From positions 1-13,517 of the forward strand of contig JAJZQR010000137.1 in assembly GCA_021806765.1 (NCBI GenBank): DNA of 13,517 nt, given 5' to 3'. Source of the stretch: Chloroflexota bacterium. GTDB taxonomy: Bacteria > Chloroflexota > UBA6077. The notes below the pieces were generated by a model. The model ran no database searches. It was not told the DNA's origin and saw nothing but the letters and a program-made list of their open reading frames with translations. The position numbers and the translations under genes are program-made. This document shows positions 1-7,414 of the stretch, in pieces; position 1 is the first letter of the stretch, and each line of letters begins with the position of its first letter.

Positions 1-2600
1 AACTGCCCCTCTGGAACCCCCACGTGTTCGCCGGCACCCCCTACCTGGCGGATCCCCAGTCGGGGGTGCTTTACTTCCCCAACTGGCCCTTCCTGCTGCT
101 GCTGAACACCGCCGACGCGGCTCGAGCCATCGTCCTGGCCCACTATGCCCTGGCAGCCGTGGCCACCTACCTCTACCTGAGGACCATCCGCCTGAGCGCC
201 GCCCCTTCCCTGGTGGGCGCCATCCTCTTCGGCTTGAGCGAGTACACCATTACCCAGGTGGCCGGTATACCCCTGTTGATCAACCTGGCATGGATCCCGG
301 TGGCGCTGTTGCTGGTGGAGCGGGCCCTCCAGAACCGGAGCATCGGCTACGCCCTGGGGGCGGCGGTGGCGCTGGCCCTCCAACTGTTCAACGGCTGGCT
401 CCACGGGCTGTACGTAACCGCCTTTGCCCTGCTGGCCACCTTCCTCTGGCACGCCATCACGGCGACCATCGACTCCCGAGACTGGAGACGGCTCCTTCAG
501 GCCACCGGGCTCATGACCCTGGTCGGCGTCGTCTGGGCGGCACTGGGCTCGAGCCTGCTGCTGCCGGCCCTCGAGTTCACCACCCAGTCCAACTATCTGA
601 TGGATCGAGGGTTGGAGCAGGCCGGAGGCGAGGGCAACGTCACCGTCCTGGCAGTGCTGGGGGTCGGGGGCAGTGAGGGCCACGGTGCGTACCTGGGGGC
701 GACGGGGCTGCTGCTGGTGCTGCTGGGGGCCCTTTACGGTCGGGATCGAAGGCGCCTCTGGCTCTACTTGCCGCTGGGGCTCTTCGCGTTGCTGGCGGCC
801 TTCGGCACCAAGGCCCCCCTCTACGCCCTCCTCTACCAGTGGCTCCCCGGCTTCAAGGCCTTCCATACACCGGGCCGGTTCATGGTCCTCTACCTCTTCT
901 CAGCCTCCGCCCTGGCCGCCATGGGGACCGACACGCTCCTACAAAAAGGCATCGGACGGCGTCAACTCCTGACGGTGGCCGGGGTCTCCTTGCTGCTGCT
1001 CGCGCCCTTCTACTACACCATGTACCGGATGCTCGCCCCCGATGCCTTCGGGCTGCTGCTGAACAACCTGGCCAACTGGTCCGCCGGTCCCTATCTCCAG
1101 CCCGCGGTAGCCCAGCACCTCTTCTTCTCCGGGCTGGCAGCCGGCATCCTCTCTCTGGGCCTGGCCTCCAACCGTCTGTCGGGGAGACCGGCCTACGCCG
1201 TCACTCTGGCCATCCTGGTCGCCGACCTGTTCCTGCTACGCAGCCTCGGAGGCCAGTACTTCGACGCCCCACCGACATTCTTCCAACCTGTCCCGCCGGT
1301 CTCCACCCAGGCAGGAGACACCGACAGCCAGCAGCAGTATCGAGTAATGGGATACGCCAGAAACGACACTATGCACTTCCTGTCGGACTTCCCCCACAAT
1401 CTGGTGCCGCAACTGGAACCCCCCAACCTCTCCATGGTGTACGGCACCGAGGACATTCAGGGCTACAACCCCCTCGAGCTGCGCCGCTACGCCCAGTACC
1501 TGGCGGCCATCAACGGCGGTCCGGAGGACTACCACTGGGGCCTGGTGTACAACCTCCAGTCGCGCCTTCTGGACCTGCTCAACCTGCGATACGTGATGCT
1601 GCGGGGCGACGACTCTAGGATGAGCAACGTCACCATCGCTACCGGCCTCAACCTGGAGACTACCGGCCAGTCGCTGACAGCCCGAACCAAGCCCATCCTG
1701 GCCTCGGGGCTGCAGGTTCAGTCCTACCTGGGGAATTCTGCCGGCCTGAAGGACGGCCAGGTCGCCGCTCGGATACTGGTCACGGATACCTCGGGTCGAA
1801 GCTGGAGCTTCGATCTGCGGGCGGGGATCGAGACCGCCGAGTGGGCTTACGACCGGCCCGACGTTCGCAGCCGGGTTCAGCACCAGAGGGCCAGGGTGGC
1901 CATGACCTGGAACCTCCCCACGCCGGTCCACACCTACGTGGCGGATCTCACCTTCCCCCAGCCGATATCGGTGCAGCAGGTGACTCTCCAGCGGGTAGAA
2001 CCCGACATCTTCATCGTGGTCCCGGAACTGGCCGTCGTACCCGTCCAGCCCCTGCAGCGATATCAGCTGGTGGGAGAATCCCAGGGCACCAAGCTGTTCC
2101 GGAACAACATGGCGCTTCCAAGAGCACTCCTGGTGGCCAGGGCCGAGGTCGTCCAAGACCCCGCAGAGGCTCTCGAGAGGCTCCAACAAGACGGCTTCGA
2201 CCCTCGCCAGGAGGTGATCCTGGAAGGCGCCGGCTTGCCCAAGGAGCAGGGGACAGGTCAGGATCCGGGGGAGGTGGTGCAGCTGTCCCGCAGCAACAAC
2301 GCCCTCAGCTTCCAGGTGAGGGCCACCTCGTATGGATTCCTTCTGTTGAATGAGCTATCATACCCCGGCTGGAACGCCTACTTGGATGGCCAGCGGGTCC
2401 GGGTGTGGCGCGCCAACTACCTGTTCAGGGCTGTCGAGGTTCCTCCTGGAGAGCACGAGGTTGAGTTCCGCTTCGAACCCGACTCTTTGAAGCTGGGTCT
2501 AGCCCTCTCTCTACCTACCCTGGCGCTCCTCTTGGCGACCGCTGTGTACCATTTCAAGATCCGACAGGATCGGAAGGAGAGACTCCACGATGATAGATAA
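1..2600 (+). CDS. YfhO-family polytopic membrane protein (GT-C-like), 5' partial
   Basis: Large membrane protein whose start lies outside the window; the first whole codon is at position 3 and about 865 residues are visible. The opening PLWNPHVFAGTPYLADPQS matches the first extracytoplasmic loop of YfhO proteins (PLWNP...G.P..A.PQ), normally some tens of residues from the N-terminus, so only a short piece is missing. Many hydrophobic helices follow up to about nt 1250. A soluble domain follows, containing LLNLRYVML near nt 1580. The C-terminus carries the family signature YPGWNAYLDG..V....A...FRAVEVPPGEHEVEFRFEP (about nt 2360-2480) and one last membrane helix (about nt 2490-2560). In Firmicutes, YfhO is a GT-C-type protein implicated in glycosylating lipoteichoic acid from a polyprenyl-phosphate sugar; the substrate here is unknown. 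GTG at 24 is in frame but is not the true start, because conserved sequence precedes it. The end overlaps the next gene by 11 bp. Confidence 0.88.
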   Translation, partial: LPLWNPHVFAGTPYLADPQSGVLYFPNWPFLLLLNTADAARAIVLAHYALAAVATYLYLRTIRLSAAPSLVGAILFGLSEYTITQVAGIPLLINLAWIPVALLLVERALQNRSIGYALGAAVALALQLFNGWLHGLYVTAFALLATFLWHAITATIDSRDWRRLLQATGLMTLVGVVWAALGSSLLLPALEFTTQSNYLMDRGLEQAGGEGNVTVLAVLGVGGSEGHGAYLGATGLLLVLLGALYGRDRRRLWLYLPLGLFALLAAFGTKAPLYALLYQWLPGFKAFHTPGRFMVLYLFSASALAAMGTDTLLQKGIGRRQLLTVAGVSLLLLAPFYYTMYRMLAPDAFGLLLNNLANWSAGPYLQPAVAQHLFFSGLAAGILSLGLASNRLSGRPAYAVTLAILVADLFLLRSLGGQYFDAPPTFFQPVPPVSTQAGDTDSQQQYRVMGYARNDTMHFLSDFPHNLVPQLEPPNLSMVYGTEDIQGYNPLELRRYAQYLAAINGGPEDYHWGLVYNLQSRLLDLLNLRYVMLRGDDSRMSNVTIATGLNLETTGQSLTARTKPILASGLQVQSYLGNSAGLKDGQVAARILVTDTSGRSWSFDLRAGIETAEWAYDRPDVRSRVQHQRARVAMTWNLPTPVHTYVADLTFPQPISVQQVTLQRVEPDIFIVVPELAVVPVQPLQRYQLVGESQGTKLFRNNMALPRALLVARAEVVQDPAEALERLQQDGFDPRQEVILEGAGLPKEQGTGQDPGEVVQLSRSNNALSFQVRATSYGFLLLNELSYPGWNAYLDGQRVRVWRANYLFRAVEVPPGEHEVEFRFEPDSLKLGLALSLPTLALLLATAVYHFKIRQDRKERLHDDR

Positions 2601-2781
2601 GGAGCTGCTCGAGATCCTGGCCTGTCCGGCCTGCAAGGCCCCAGTGACTCAGGAGGGCGACTGGATCGTCTGCTCGGCCAGCGACGAGTGCGGCAAGCGA
2701 TATCCGATTCGGGACGGCATCCCCATCATGCTGATCGATGAGGCCGTCGATCCCCATGGACAAGCGAGTGCTGAGTCCTGA
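2590..2781 (+). CDS. Trm112-like (YcaR/UPF0434-type) zinc-ribbon protein
   Basis: 63-residue protein of the Trm112-like family. It starts LLEILACPACKAPV and continues to YPIRDGIPIML, the two hallmark blocks of the family. Putative zinc-binding cysteines are C12, C15, C28 and C34. Trm112 in eukaryotes and archaea activates methyltransferases; the small bacterial relatives mostly have no proven function. The ATG at 2590 has an AAGGAGA ribosome site at 2574-2580 (9-nt spacer), and the gene overlaps the end of the yfhO-like gene by 11 bp, so the two are probably cotranscribed. The family body ends near residue 52 and the last residues (ASAES) plus the TGA stop are encoded by a heptad DNA repeat (2766-2793), so the tail is probably not conserved. 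It lies just upstream of a radical SAM gene, but a partnership is unproven. Confidence 0.85.
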   Translation: MIDKELLEILACPACKAPVTQEGDWIVCSASDECGKRYPIRDGIPIMLIDEAVDPHGQASAES

Positions 2782-2793
2782 GTGCTGAGTGCT
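2766..2793. repeat. Heptad tandem repeat GAGTGCT/GAGTCCT, four units
   Basis: Four head-to-tail 7-bp units: GAGTGCT (2766-2772), GAGTCCT (2773-2779), GAGTGCT (2780-2786) and GAGTGCT (2787-2793). The first two units are inside the Trm112-like reading frame, and the TGA stop at 2779-2781 spans units 2 and 3. The same kind of heptad recurs at 6269-6339. No function can be assigned. Confidence 0.85.
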
Positions 2794-2838
2794 GCCGGGA
2801 GCGCGGGCGTCCCCAATCTAACATCACCCTCACCCTGA

Positions 2839-2859
2839 CCCTCTCCCCGAGGGAGAGGG
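2839..2859. repeat. Short palindromic element, 9-bp perfect stem with CGA loop
   Basis: CCCTCTCCC (2839-2847) and GGGAGAGGG (2851-2859) are perfect inverted copies separated by CGA. The stem is preceded by pyrimidine-rich CACCCTCACCCTGA, the style of a dispersed REP-like intergenic repeat. No T-run follows, so it is not a typical intrinsic terminator. The right arm abuts the AAGGAG ribosome site (2860-2865) of the radical SAM gene, so a folded mRNA could affect access to that site (inference). Confidence 0.75.
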
Positions 2860-2865
2860 AAGGAG
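2860..2865 (+). promoter_or_regulatory. Ribosome binding site of the radical SAM gene
   Basis: AAGGAG lies 10 nt before the ATG at 2876 and immediately follows the 9-bp hairpin. It supports ATG 2876 as the start. Confidence 0.7.
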
Positions 2866-2875
2866 ACAGATAACC

Positions 2876-3931
2876 ATGAACAGTATCGGCGGCGCGCAGA
2901 ACCTGCTCCTGAAGTTCAAACGCCACAGAGCGGTGCTGCATCCGCGCACCTTCAGCTTTCTTTTTCACTGGCTCCGACGAAGTCCCAGAGTCTCCTATCC
3001 ACCGCTGAAGCTCCATCTGGAGCCCACCAGCAACTGTAACCTGCGTTGCGTCATGTGCCCCCAGAGCATGGGGGCAACCAAGGGCAACGGCCACATGGAC
3101 ATGGCGCTCTACCAGAAGATCATCGACGAGGCGAAGCAGTTCGTTCTGGAGATAAACCTCTTCTTCCGGGGCGAACCGCTCCTCCACCCCCACATCGTAG
3201 ATATGGTACGGATCGCCCGCGAGGGGGGCATCAGCACCCACATCAATACCAACGCCACTCTGCTCAAGGGAAAGATGATCGACGGCCTCCTGGATGCCGG
3301 TCTGGACAAGCTGACCGTCAGCTTCGACGCGGGCGAGAAGGAACAGTACGAACAGATGCGCCGTGGCGCCAAGTACGAGAAGACCCTGGAGAACGTCCTC
3401 TCCTTCCTCAAGGCGAAGGCGGCCAGGGGCGCGTCCAAACCCTACACCACCATCCAGGTGATCCGATTCTTCGATCCGGCGGCCTCCAGGCCCAGCGTCC
3501 CCCAGGACTTCGTTCGGCTCTTCGATGGGCTGCCGGTGGACGAGTTCGACCCCATCTGGGCCCATGGGTGGGCCGGGACGATGAAGGACAGCGACAACTT
3601 CAGGGCCGCCCCTTACGGCCACAACTACTTCCCCTGCAACTGGCTGTGGAAATCGCTGGCCATCGGCTGGGATGGCAAGGTAGCCACCTGCTGCGGCGAC
3701 TTCGGCCCCCACGAGGTCTTCGGGGACCTGAACACCCAGAGTCTGCTGGACATCTGGAACGGGCCTTACATGGTGAAGATCCGCACCCTTCAGCGAGAGG
3801 AGAGGCTGGGAGAACTGGAGCTTTGCCGCCAGTGTGACGCCCCCTGGCAACCCGATGGCCCCCGCTGGAAGCTGTTCCGCGCCGCATCCCAGCTGGCCGG
3901 ACTCACTTACCGAGGTAGGCAATCCCCTTGA
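2876..3931 (+). CDS. Radical SAM/SPASM domain protein
   Basis: 351-residue enzyme. The radical SAM motif CNLRCVMC gives C54, C58 and C61 (CX3CX2C) for the SAM-binding 4Fe-4S cluster. The nearby FFRGEPLLHP (about residues 96-105) matches the 'GGEP' motif region and INTNATLL (123-130) another family strand. The C-terminal part has C254, C272, C273, C317 and C320 with GWDGKVATCCGDF and GDLNTQSLLDIWNG, characteristic of a SPASM domain binding one or more auxiliary Fe-S clusters. Such enzymes modify peptides, proteins or small molecules; members also occur in glycan loci, where their substrates are mostly unknown. No precursor-like peptide gene is adjacent, so a RiPP role is not supported and a sugar, lipid or protein substrate is possible. 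ATG 2876 is preceded by AAGGAG (2860-2865). The stop overlaps the TTG start of the next glycosyltransferase by 4 bp, which suggests translational coupling. Oxygen-sensitive clusters suggest low-oxygen function (inference). Confidence 0.88.
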   Translation: MNSIGGAQNLLLKFKRHRAVLHPRTFSFLFHWLRRSPRVSYPPLKLHLEPTSNCNLRCVMCPQSMGATKGNGHMDMALYQKIIDEAKQFVLEINLFFRGEPLLHPHIVDMVRIAREGGISTHINTNATLLKGKMIDGLLDAGLDKLTVSFDAGEKEQYEQMRRGAKYEKTLENVLSFLKAKAARGASKPYTTIQVIRFFDPAASRPSVPQDFVRLFDGLPVDEFDPIWAHGWAGTMKDSDNFRAAPYGHNYFPCNWLWKSLAIGWDGKVATCCGDFGPHEVFGDLNTQSLLDIWNGPYMVKIRTLQREERLGELELCRQCDAPWQPDGPRWKLFRAASQLAGLTYRGRQSP

Positions 3932-5079
3932 GAGTGCTGCTGGTCTCTAACCTCTTCCCGCCCGACATCGGAGGCCCCGCCACCTACGTCTCTCGGCTCG
4001 CCCACGACCTGCACCGACGGGGTCATTCGGTGCAGCTGGTGGTTTGCACCGAGGATCCCTCGGCCGGCGGCAAGTACCCCTTCCCCGTGCGGAGGATCTC
4101 GCGGCGGATCTTCATGCCGCTGCGGATGCTGATCGTCCTGCTGTGGGTGATGTGGTACGCCCCCAGGGCCGACGTCGTCTACGTGAACGGCCTGGAACTA
4201 CCCGGTGTCCTGGGCTCGCGGCTGATGCGCAAGCCCTCCGCCTTGAAGGTCGTCGGCGACTTCGCCTGGGAGTACGCCGTGCGCCATGGGTGGACCAACG
4301 ACGGTATCGACCACTTCCAGTCCGCTCGCTATGACCGGAAGGTCGAGCTGGTCCGCCGGCTGGAGCACTGGTACGCCCAGCACGTCAATCGGGTGATAAC
4401 CCCGAGCTTCTATCTCAAGAGCATCGTCGCAGGGTGGGGAGTGCCGCCTGAGCGGATCAGCGTGGTGTACAACGCCCTCACCAGCCGGTTCGACGGCACG
4501 ATGTCCAAAGAGGAAGCCCGCCGCACCGTGGGGCTCGAGGGCACCCTGGTGCTGACCGTGGCCCGACTGTACAAGTGGAAGAACATCGACGTGCTGATCA
4601 GGCTGGTGCCCGATCTTCCGCCGGAGAGCAAGCTGGTGATCGTCGGAGATGGCCCCGAGGAGGGTTTTCTCAAGGGGTTGGCCTCAGAGTTGGGAGTGGT
4701 CGATCGCGTGGTCTTCGCAGGCCGGGTGCCTCAGGCGAGGGTGGCCCTCTACCTCCGGGCTGCCGACGTCTTCGTGCTGAACACTCGCTACGAGGGGCTG
4801 TCCCACACGATCCTCGAATGCATGGACGTCGGCATTCCCGTCGTCGCCACGGCTGTGGGCGGCAACATGGAGTTGATCGAGGACGGAGTCAACGGCTTCC
4901 TTGTCCCGGTGGACGACCGGAAGCAGATAGTATCGGCCGTTCGGAAGCTGTTGTACGACAAGGGTGTTCGTGACAACTTCGTCGAGCGGTCGAAGGAAAG
5001 GGTGAAGGACTCCTCGTGGGATCGGCTGGTCGATACGGTAGTGGCCACCCTGGACCAGGTGGCGAAGCGAACTGTGTAG
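3928..5079 (+). CDS. GT4 family glycosyltransferase (GT-B fold)
   Basis: 383-residue retaining-type glycosyltransferase of family GT4. The N-terminal MRVLLVSNLFPPDIGGPATY is the acceptor-domain strand and glycine-rich loop common to this family. The C-terminal donor domain has LTVARLYKWKNIDVLI (about residues 210-225), LVIVGDGPE, VFAGRVP and YEGLSHTILE, an intact EX7E motif that contacts the nucleotide sugar, followed by GIPVVATAVGGNMELI. A hydrophobic stretch around residues 62-76 (FMPLRMLIVLLWVMW) may help membrane association. The start is assigned to TTG at 3928 because it gives the usual MRVLLV N-terminus and overlaps the radical SAM stop as TTGA; GTG at 3934 is the alternative. Sugar donor and acceptor cannot be told from sequence. 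It is probably cytoplasmic, acting on a lipid-linked glycan intermediate. The next glycosyltransferase begins 10 bp downstream, so they form one transcription unit. Confidence 0.88.
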   Translation: MRVLLVSNLFPPDIGGPATYVSRLAHDLHRRGHSVQLVVCTEDPSAGGKYPFPVRRISRRIFMPLRMLIVLLWVMWYAPRADVVYVNGLELPGVLGSRLMRKPSALKVVGDFAWEYAVRHGWTNDGIDHFQSARYDRKVELVRRLEHWYAQHVNRVITPSFYLKSIVAGWGVPPERISVVYNALTSRFDGTMSKEEARRTVGLEGTLVLTVARLYKWKNIDVLIRLVPDLPPESKLVIVGDGPEEGFLKGLASELGVVDRVVFAGRVPQARVALYLRAADVFVLNTRYEGLSHTILECMDVGIPVVATAVGGNMELIEDGVNGFLVPVDDRKQIVSAVRKLLYDKGVRDNFVERSKERVKDSSWDRLVDTVVATLDQVAKRTV

Positions 5080-5089
5080 GGAACCTTTC

Positions 5090-6277
5090 ATGGCAACAGC
5101 GAGCAAGCTAAAGGTAATCTCGATCGGGCTGGACCCGACCATCGCCCTGGTGGATCCATCGGTGGGCAGCAGAGGTGACTCCCGGCGGCGGCAGGAGGAG
5201 TACGCCGACCTGGCCGCAAGCTACACCGCCGTCGTGAAGACGGCCCGGGACGCCCGCTACCGTTCCCATCGATGGGGTAATGGCCACTCCGTCCTACCGA
5301 CCCTCTCTCCCGGGGCGTGGCGATTCCCATGGGACGCCTACCGGTTGGCGGCCCGGGTCTACCAGGAGCAGGGTGCCGATCTGGTGATGACTCAGGATCC
5401 TTTCTCCACCGGGTTGGCCGGCTACTGGCTGAAGAAGCGCTTCGGGGTTCCCCTCTGCATTCAGGTGCACAACGACATGATCGGGTGCGAGTGGTGGATG
5501 CGGGAGTCACGGCCGAACCGGTTGATGGAACCCATGGGCGCCTGGCTGGTCCGTCAGGCGGACACCGTGCAGGTGGTCAGCCAGACCATCCGCGGCCGGC
5601 TGGCCGCTCGGGGAATGGATCCTCAGCGAGCCTGGAACATCATGACCGGCGCTGGCATAGACAGCCGCCAGTTCGAGACGGCCGACGGTACGGAGCTGCG
5701 AGCACGTCTGCTGGGCAACCGATTCCGCCACCTGGTGCTGTTCATGGGCCGTCTGGTGAAGCAGAAGGATCTGCCAACCCTACTGCAGGCAGCATCCCTG
5801 GCGGCACGGCACCGTCCGGATACCCTGTTCCTCCTGGTAGGTGACGGCGAGGAGCGGCCGAGGCTGGAGGCCCTGGTATCCGGCCTGGGCCTGGAATCCA
5901 ACGTCGCAATTCCCAGGGGAGTTGGGCCGGAGGAGACTCCCGCCTACTTCGCGGCCTGTGACCTCTTCCTCATGTCCTCGTTGTACGAAGGAAAGGCCAG
6001 AGCATTGGTGGAGGCCGCCTGTGCCGGAAAACCGATCGTCACGACGGCGGTCAGCGGTGCCGACGAGGTGGTGACAGAGGGCGAGACGGGCTACCTGGTT
6101 CCACTGCGGGACCCGGCCGCTCTCGCGGATCGAATCCTCCGAATCCTGGCCGATCCTGACAGAGCCCGGGAGATGGGTCGCCGAGGGCGTCAGCTCAACA
6201 TCGACAGATACGACCGCAAGAACAATCTCCAGCAGATGGTGCGTATGTGGGAGGCCACAGCGCAATCGAAGTGCTGA
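5090..6277 (+). CDS. GT4 family glycosyltransferase (GT-B fold)
   Basis: 395-residue GT4-type glycosyltransferase. The N-terminal half contains GADLVMTQDPFSTGLAGYWLKKRFGVPLCIQVHND, the acceptor-side pattern common in capsule and O-antigen enzymes. The donor domain has LVLFMGRLVKQKDLPTLL, LFLLVGDGEERPRL and YEGKARALVE, an intact EX7E, followed by GKPIVTTAVSGADEVV and GETGYLVP. ATG 5090 is 10 bp after the previous stop; only a weak GGGAA-like sequence precedes it, so translation may depend on ribosomes arriving from the upstream gene. The last codons (AAG TGC TGA) lie in the heptad repeat at 6269-6282, which supplies the stop. Likely cytoplasmic and part of the same glycan assembly line; donor and acceptor are unknown. 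Confidence 0.88.
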   Translation: MATASKLKVISIGLDPTIALVDPSVGSRGDSRRRQEEYADLAASYTAVVKTARDARYRSHRWGNGHSVLPTLSPGAWRFPWDAYRLAARVYQEQGADLVMTQDPFSTGLAGYWLKKRFGVPLCIQVHNDMIGCEWWMRESRPNRLMEPMGAWLVRQADTVQVVSQTIRGRLAARGMDPQRAWNIMTGAGIDSRQFETADGTELRARLLGNRFRHLVLFMGRLVKQKDLPTLLQAASLAARHRPDTLFLLVGDGEERPRLEALVSGLGLESNVAIPRGVGPEETPAYFAACDLFLMSSLYEGKARALVEAACAGKPIVTTAVSGADEVVTEGETGYLVPLRDPAALADRILRILADPDRAREMGRRGRQLNIDRYDRKNNLQQMVRMWEATAQSKC

Positions 6278-6340
6278 GTGCTGGGGACTGAGGACTGCGT
6301 TACGCCCTTCTCAGTCCTCAGTCCCCAGTCCTCAGTCCTG
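6269..6340. repeat. Heptad repeats forming a 17-bp perfect inverted repeat (hairpin)
   Basis: Heptad units AAGTGCT, GAGTGCT, GGGGACT and GAGGACT run from 6269 to 6296. After a 14-nt loop, four inverted units CAGTCCT, CAGTCCC, CAGTCCT and CAGTCCT run from 6312 to 6339. Arms 6281-6297 (CTGGGGACTGAGGACTG) and 6312-6328 are perfect reverse complements over 17 bp, loop 6298-6311. The second pair of right-hand units allows alternative registers. There is no T-run, so it is not a standard intrinsic terminator, but the hairpin lies between two coding blocks and could act in mRNA processing or stability. The first unit supplies the TGA stop of the upstream glycosyltransferase. Confidence 0.9.
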
Positions 6341-6346
6341 TGGATT

Positions 6347-6352
6347 GAGGTG
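6347..6352 (+). promoter_or_regulatory. Ribosome binding site fixing the start of the sugar dehydrogenase
   Basis: GAGGTG lies 6 nt before the ATG at 6359, just downstream of the hairpin. It decides for ATG 6359 over the in-frame GTG at 6278, which would translate through the inverted repeat. Confidence 0.75.
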
Positions 6353-6358
6353 AACTAC

Positions 6359-7414
6359 ATGCCGAACGACGGCCGCAAGGACGGGGTTCTCAACTTCGCC
6401 ATAGTGGGTTGCGGGAGGATCGCGACCCGCCACGCCGACGCCATTTGGGCCAGGGGCGATACCCGACTGGTCGGGGTGTGCGACGTCAGCGAGCAGAGGG
6501 CCGCCAGGATGGCCTCCCAGTATGGCTGTGAGGCCTACACCGACTACGAGAAGATGCTGGCTAGACCAGACATAGACGTGGTGTGCGTCTGCACGCCCAG
6601 CGGGATGCACGCCGGCAACGGTATCCAGGCGGCTCGGGCGGGCAAGCACGTGGTGGTAGAGAAGCCGATGGCCCTCACCCTCAACGATGCCGATGCCCTG
6701 GAGCAGGCTTGCCGAGAGGCCGGCGTCAAGCTGACGGTAGTGCTCCAGAACCGCTACAATGCGGCGATGCGCCGGCTGAGGGAAGCGGCGGACGCCGGTA
6801 AGCTGGGCCGGCTGCTGCTGGCCACCGTGACGGTGCGCTGGTACCGCCCCCAGGAGTATTACTCAGGTGACAACTGGCACGGCACCTGGGCCATGGACGG
6901 TGGCGCCCTGATGAACCAGGCCATCCATCACCTCGACGCCCTGCAATGGATGATGGGAGAGGTGGACAGCGTCTTCGCCTACACGGCGACCCTCGCCCAT
7001 ACGATGGAGGCCGAGGACACGGGGGTGGGGGTGGTTCGGTTCAAGGGCGGCTCCCTCGGCTCCATCGAGGGTTCCACCATCACCTATCCGGCCAACATCG
7101 AGGGCTCCCTGGCCGTCTTCGGGCAGAAGGGCTCCATCAAGATCGGCGGCAACTCCCTGGACCGCATAGCCTTTTGGAAGGTGGAGGGGGAGGTAGAGCA
7201 CGAGCAGGAGATCCTGCGGCGCCAGGAACTGGATCCCCCTCCCAACCGCTACCTCTCTCACAGTCTGGTGCTGGAGGACATGGTGCGGGCCATCCGGGAA
7301 GACCGGCAACCGGCCACCAACGGCGTGGAGGGGCGCAAGTCCCTGGCCCTGGTGCTCGCCATGTACCAATCGGCGCGCGAGGGTCGAGAGGTCCGGATGG
7401 AGGAGGTAAAGTGA
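6359..7414 (+). CDS. wbpB: Gfo/Idh/MocA oxidoreductase, probable UDP-sugar (UDP-GlcNAcA) 3-dehydrogenase, WbpB/WlbA-like
   Basis: 351-residue NAD-dependent sugar dehydrogenase of the Gfo/Idh/MocA family. The Rossmann motif is [13 protein letters not shown] (G17, G19, A22), then [11 protein letters not shown] and the family signature EKPMAL with catalytic-type K102. [20 protein letters not shown] (about 181-200, with H190 and D193) resembles the active-site helix of UDP-GlcNAcA 3-dehydrogenases (WlbA/WbpB), which oxidise the 3-hydroxyl of UDP-N-acetylglucosaminuronate to a 3-keto sugar. The acetyltransferase and aminotransferase next in line match the WbpD and WbpE steps, which strengthens this call. 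The start is ATG 6359, with GAGGTG 6 nt upstream; an in-frame GTG at 6278 would add residues encoded by the hairpin and is rejected. The end overlaps the next gene as GTGA. The substrate is inferred from context: no WbpA gene lies in the window, so another UDP- or dTDP-keto-sugar pathway remains possible. Confidence 0.82.
   Translation: MPNDGRKDGVLNFAIVGCGRIATRHADAIWARGDTRLVGVCDVSEQRAARMASQYGCEAYTDYEKMLARPDIDVVCVCTPSGMHAGNGIQAARAGKHVVVEKPMALTLNDADALEQACREAGVKLTVVLQNRYNAAMRRLREAADAGKLGRLLLATVTVRWYRPQEYYSGDNWHGTWAMDGGALMNQAIHHLDALQWMMGEVDSVFAYTATLAHTMEAEDTGVGVVRFKGGSLGSIEGSTITYPANIEGSLAVFGQKGSIKIGGNSLDRIAFWKVEGEVEHEQEILRRQELDPPPNRYLSHSLVLEDMVRAIREDRQPATNGVEGRKSLALVLAMYQSAREGREVRMEEVK

Noticed and set aside
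1236..2189. A 317-codon open frame on the - strand opposite the YfhO-like gene
   Set aside because: Low-complexity shadow translation with no domain; the + strand has a coherent YfhO protein throughout.
2726..3922. A 398-codon open frame on the - strand opposite the radical SAM gene
   Set aside because: Its translation shows no recognisable family and it lies fully antisense to a gene with clear radical SAM and SPASM motifs; long antisense frames are expected in GC-rich DNA.
2876..3931. RiPP maturase with a precursor peptide
   Set aside because: No small precursor-like gene is adjacent; the only small gene is a Trm112-like zinc ribbon.
6269..6340. CRISPR array or intrinsic terminator
   Set aside because: Units are only 7 bp without spacers, so it is not CRISPR; the hairpin has no following T-run, so it is not a typical terminator.
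6278..6358. Upstream GTG start for the sugar dehydrogenase
   Set aside because: The extra residues are encoded by the inverted repeat and precede the ribosome site at 6347-6352 that serves ATG 6359.
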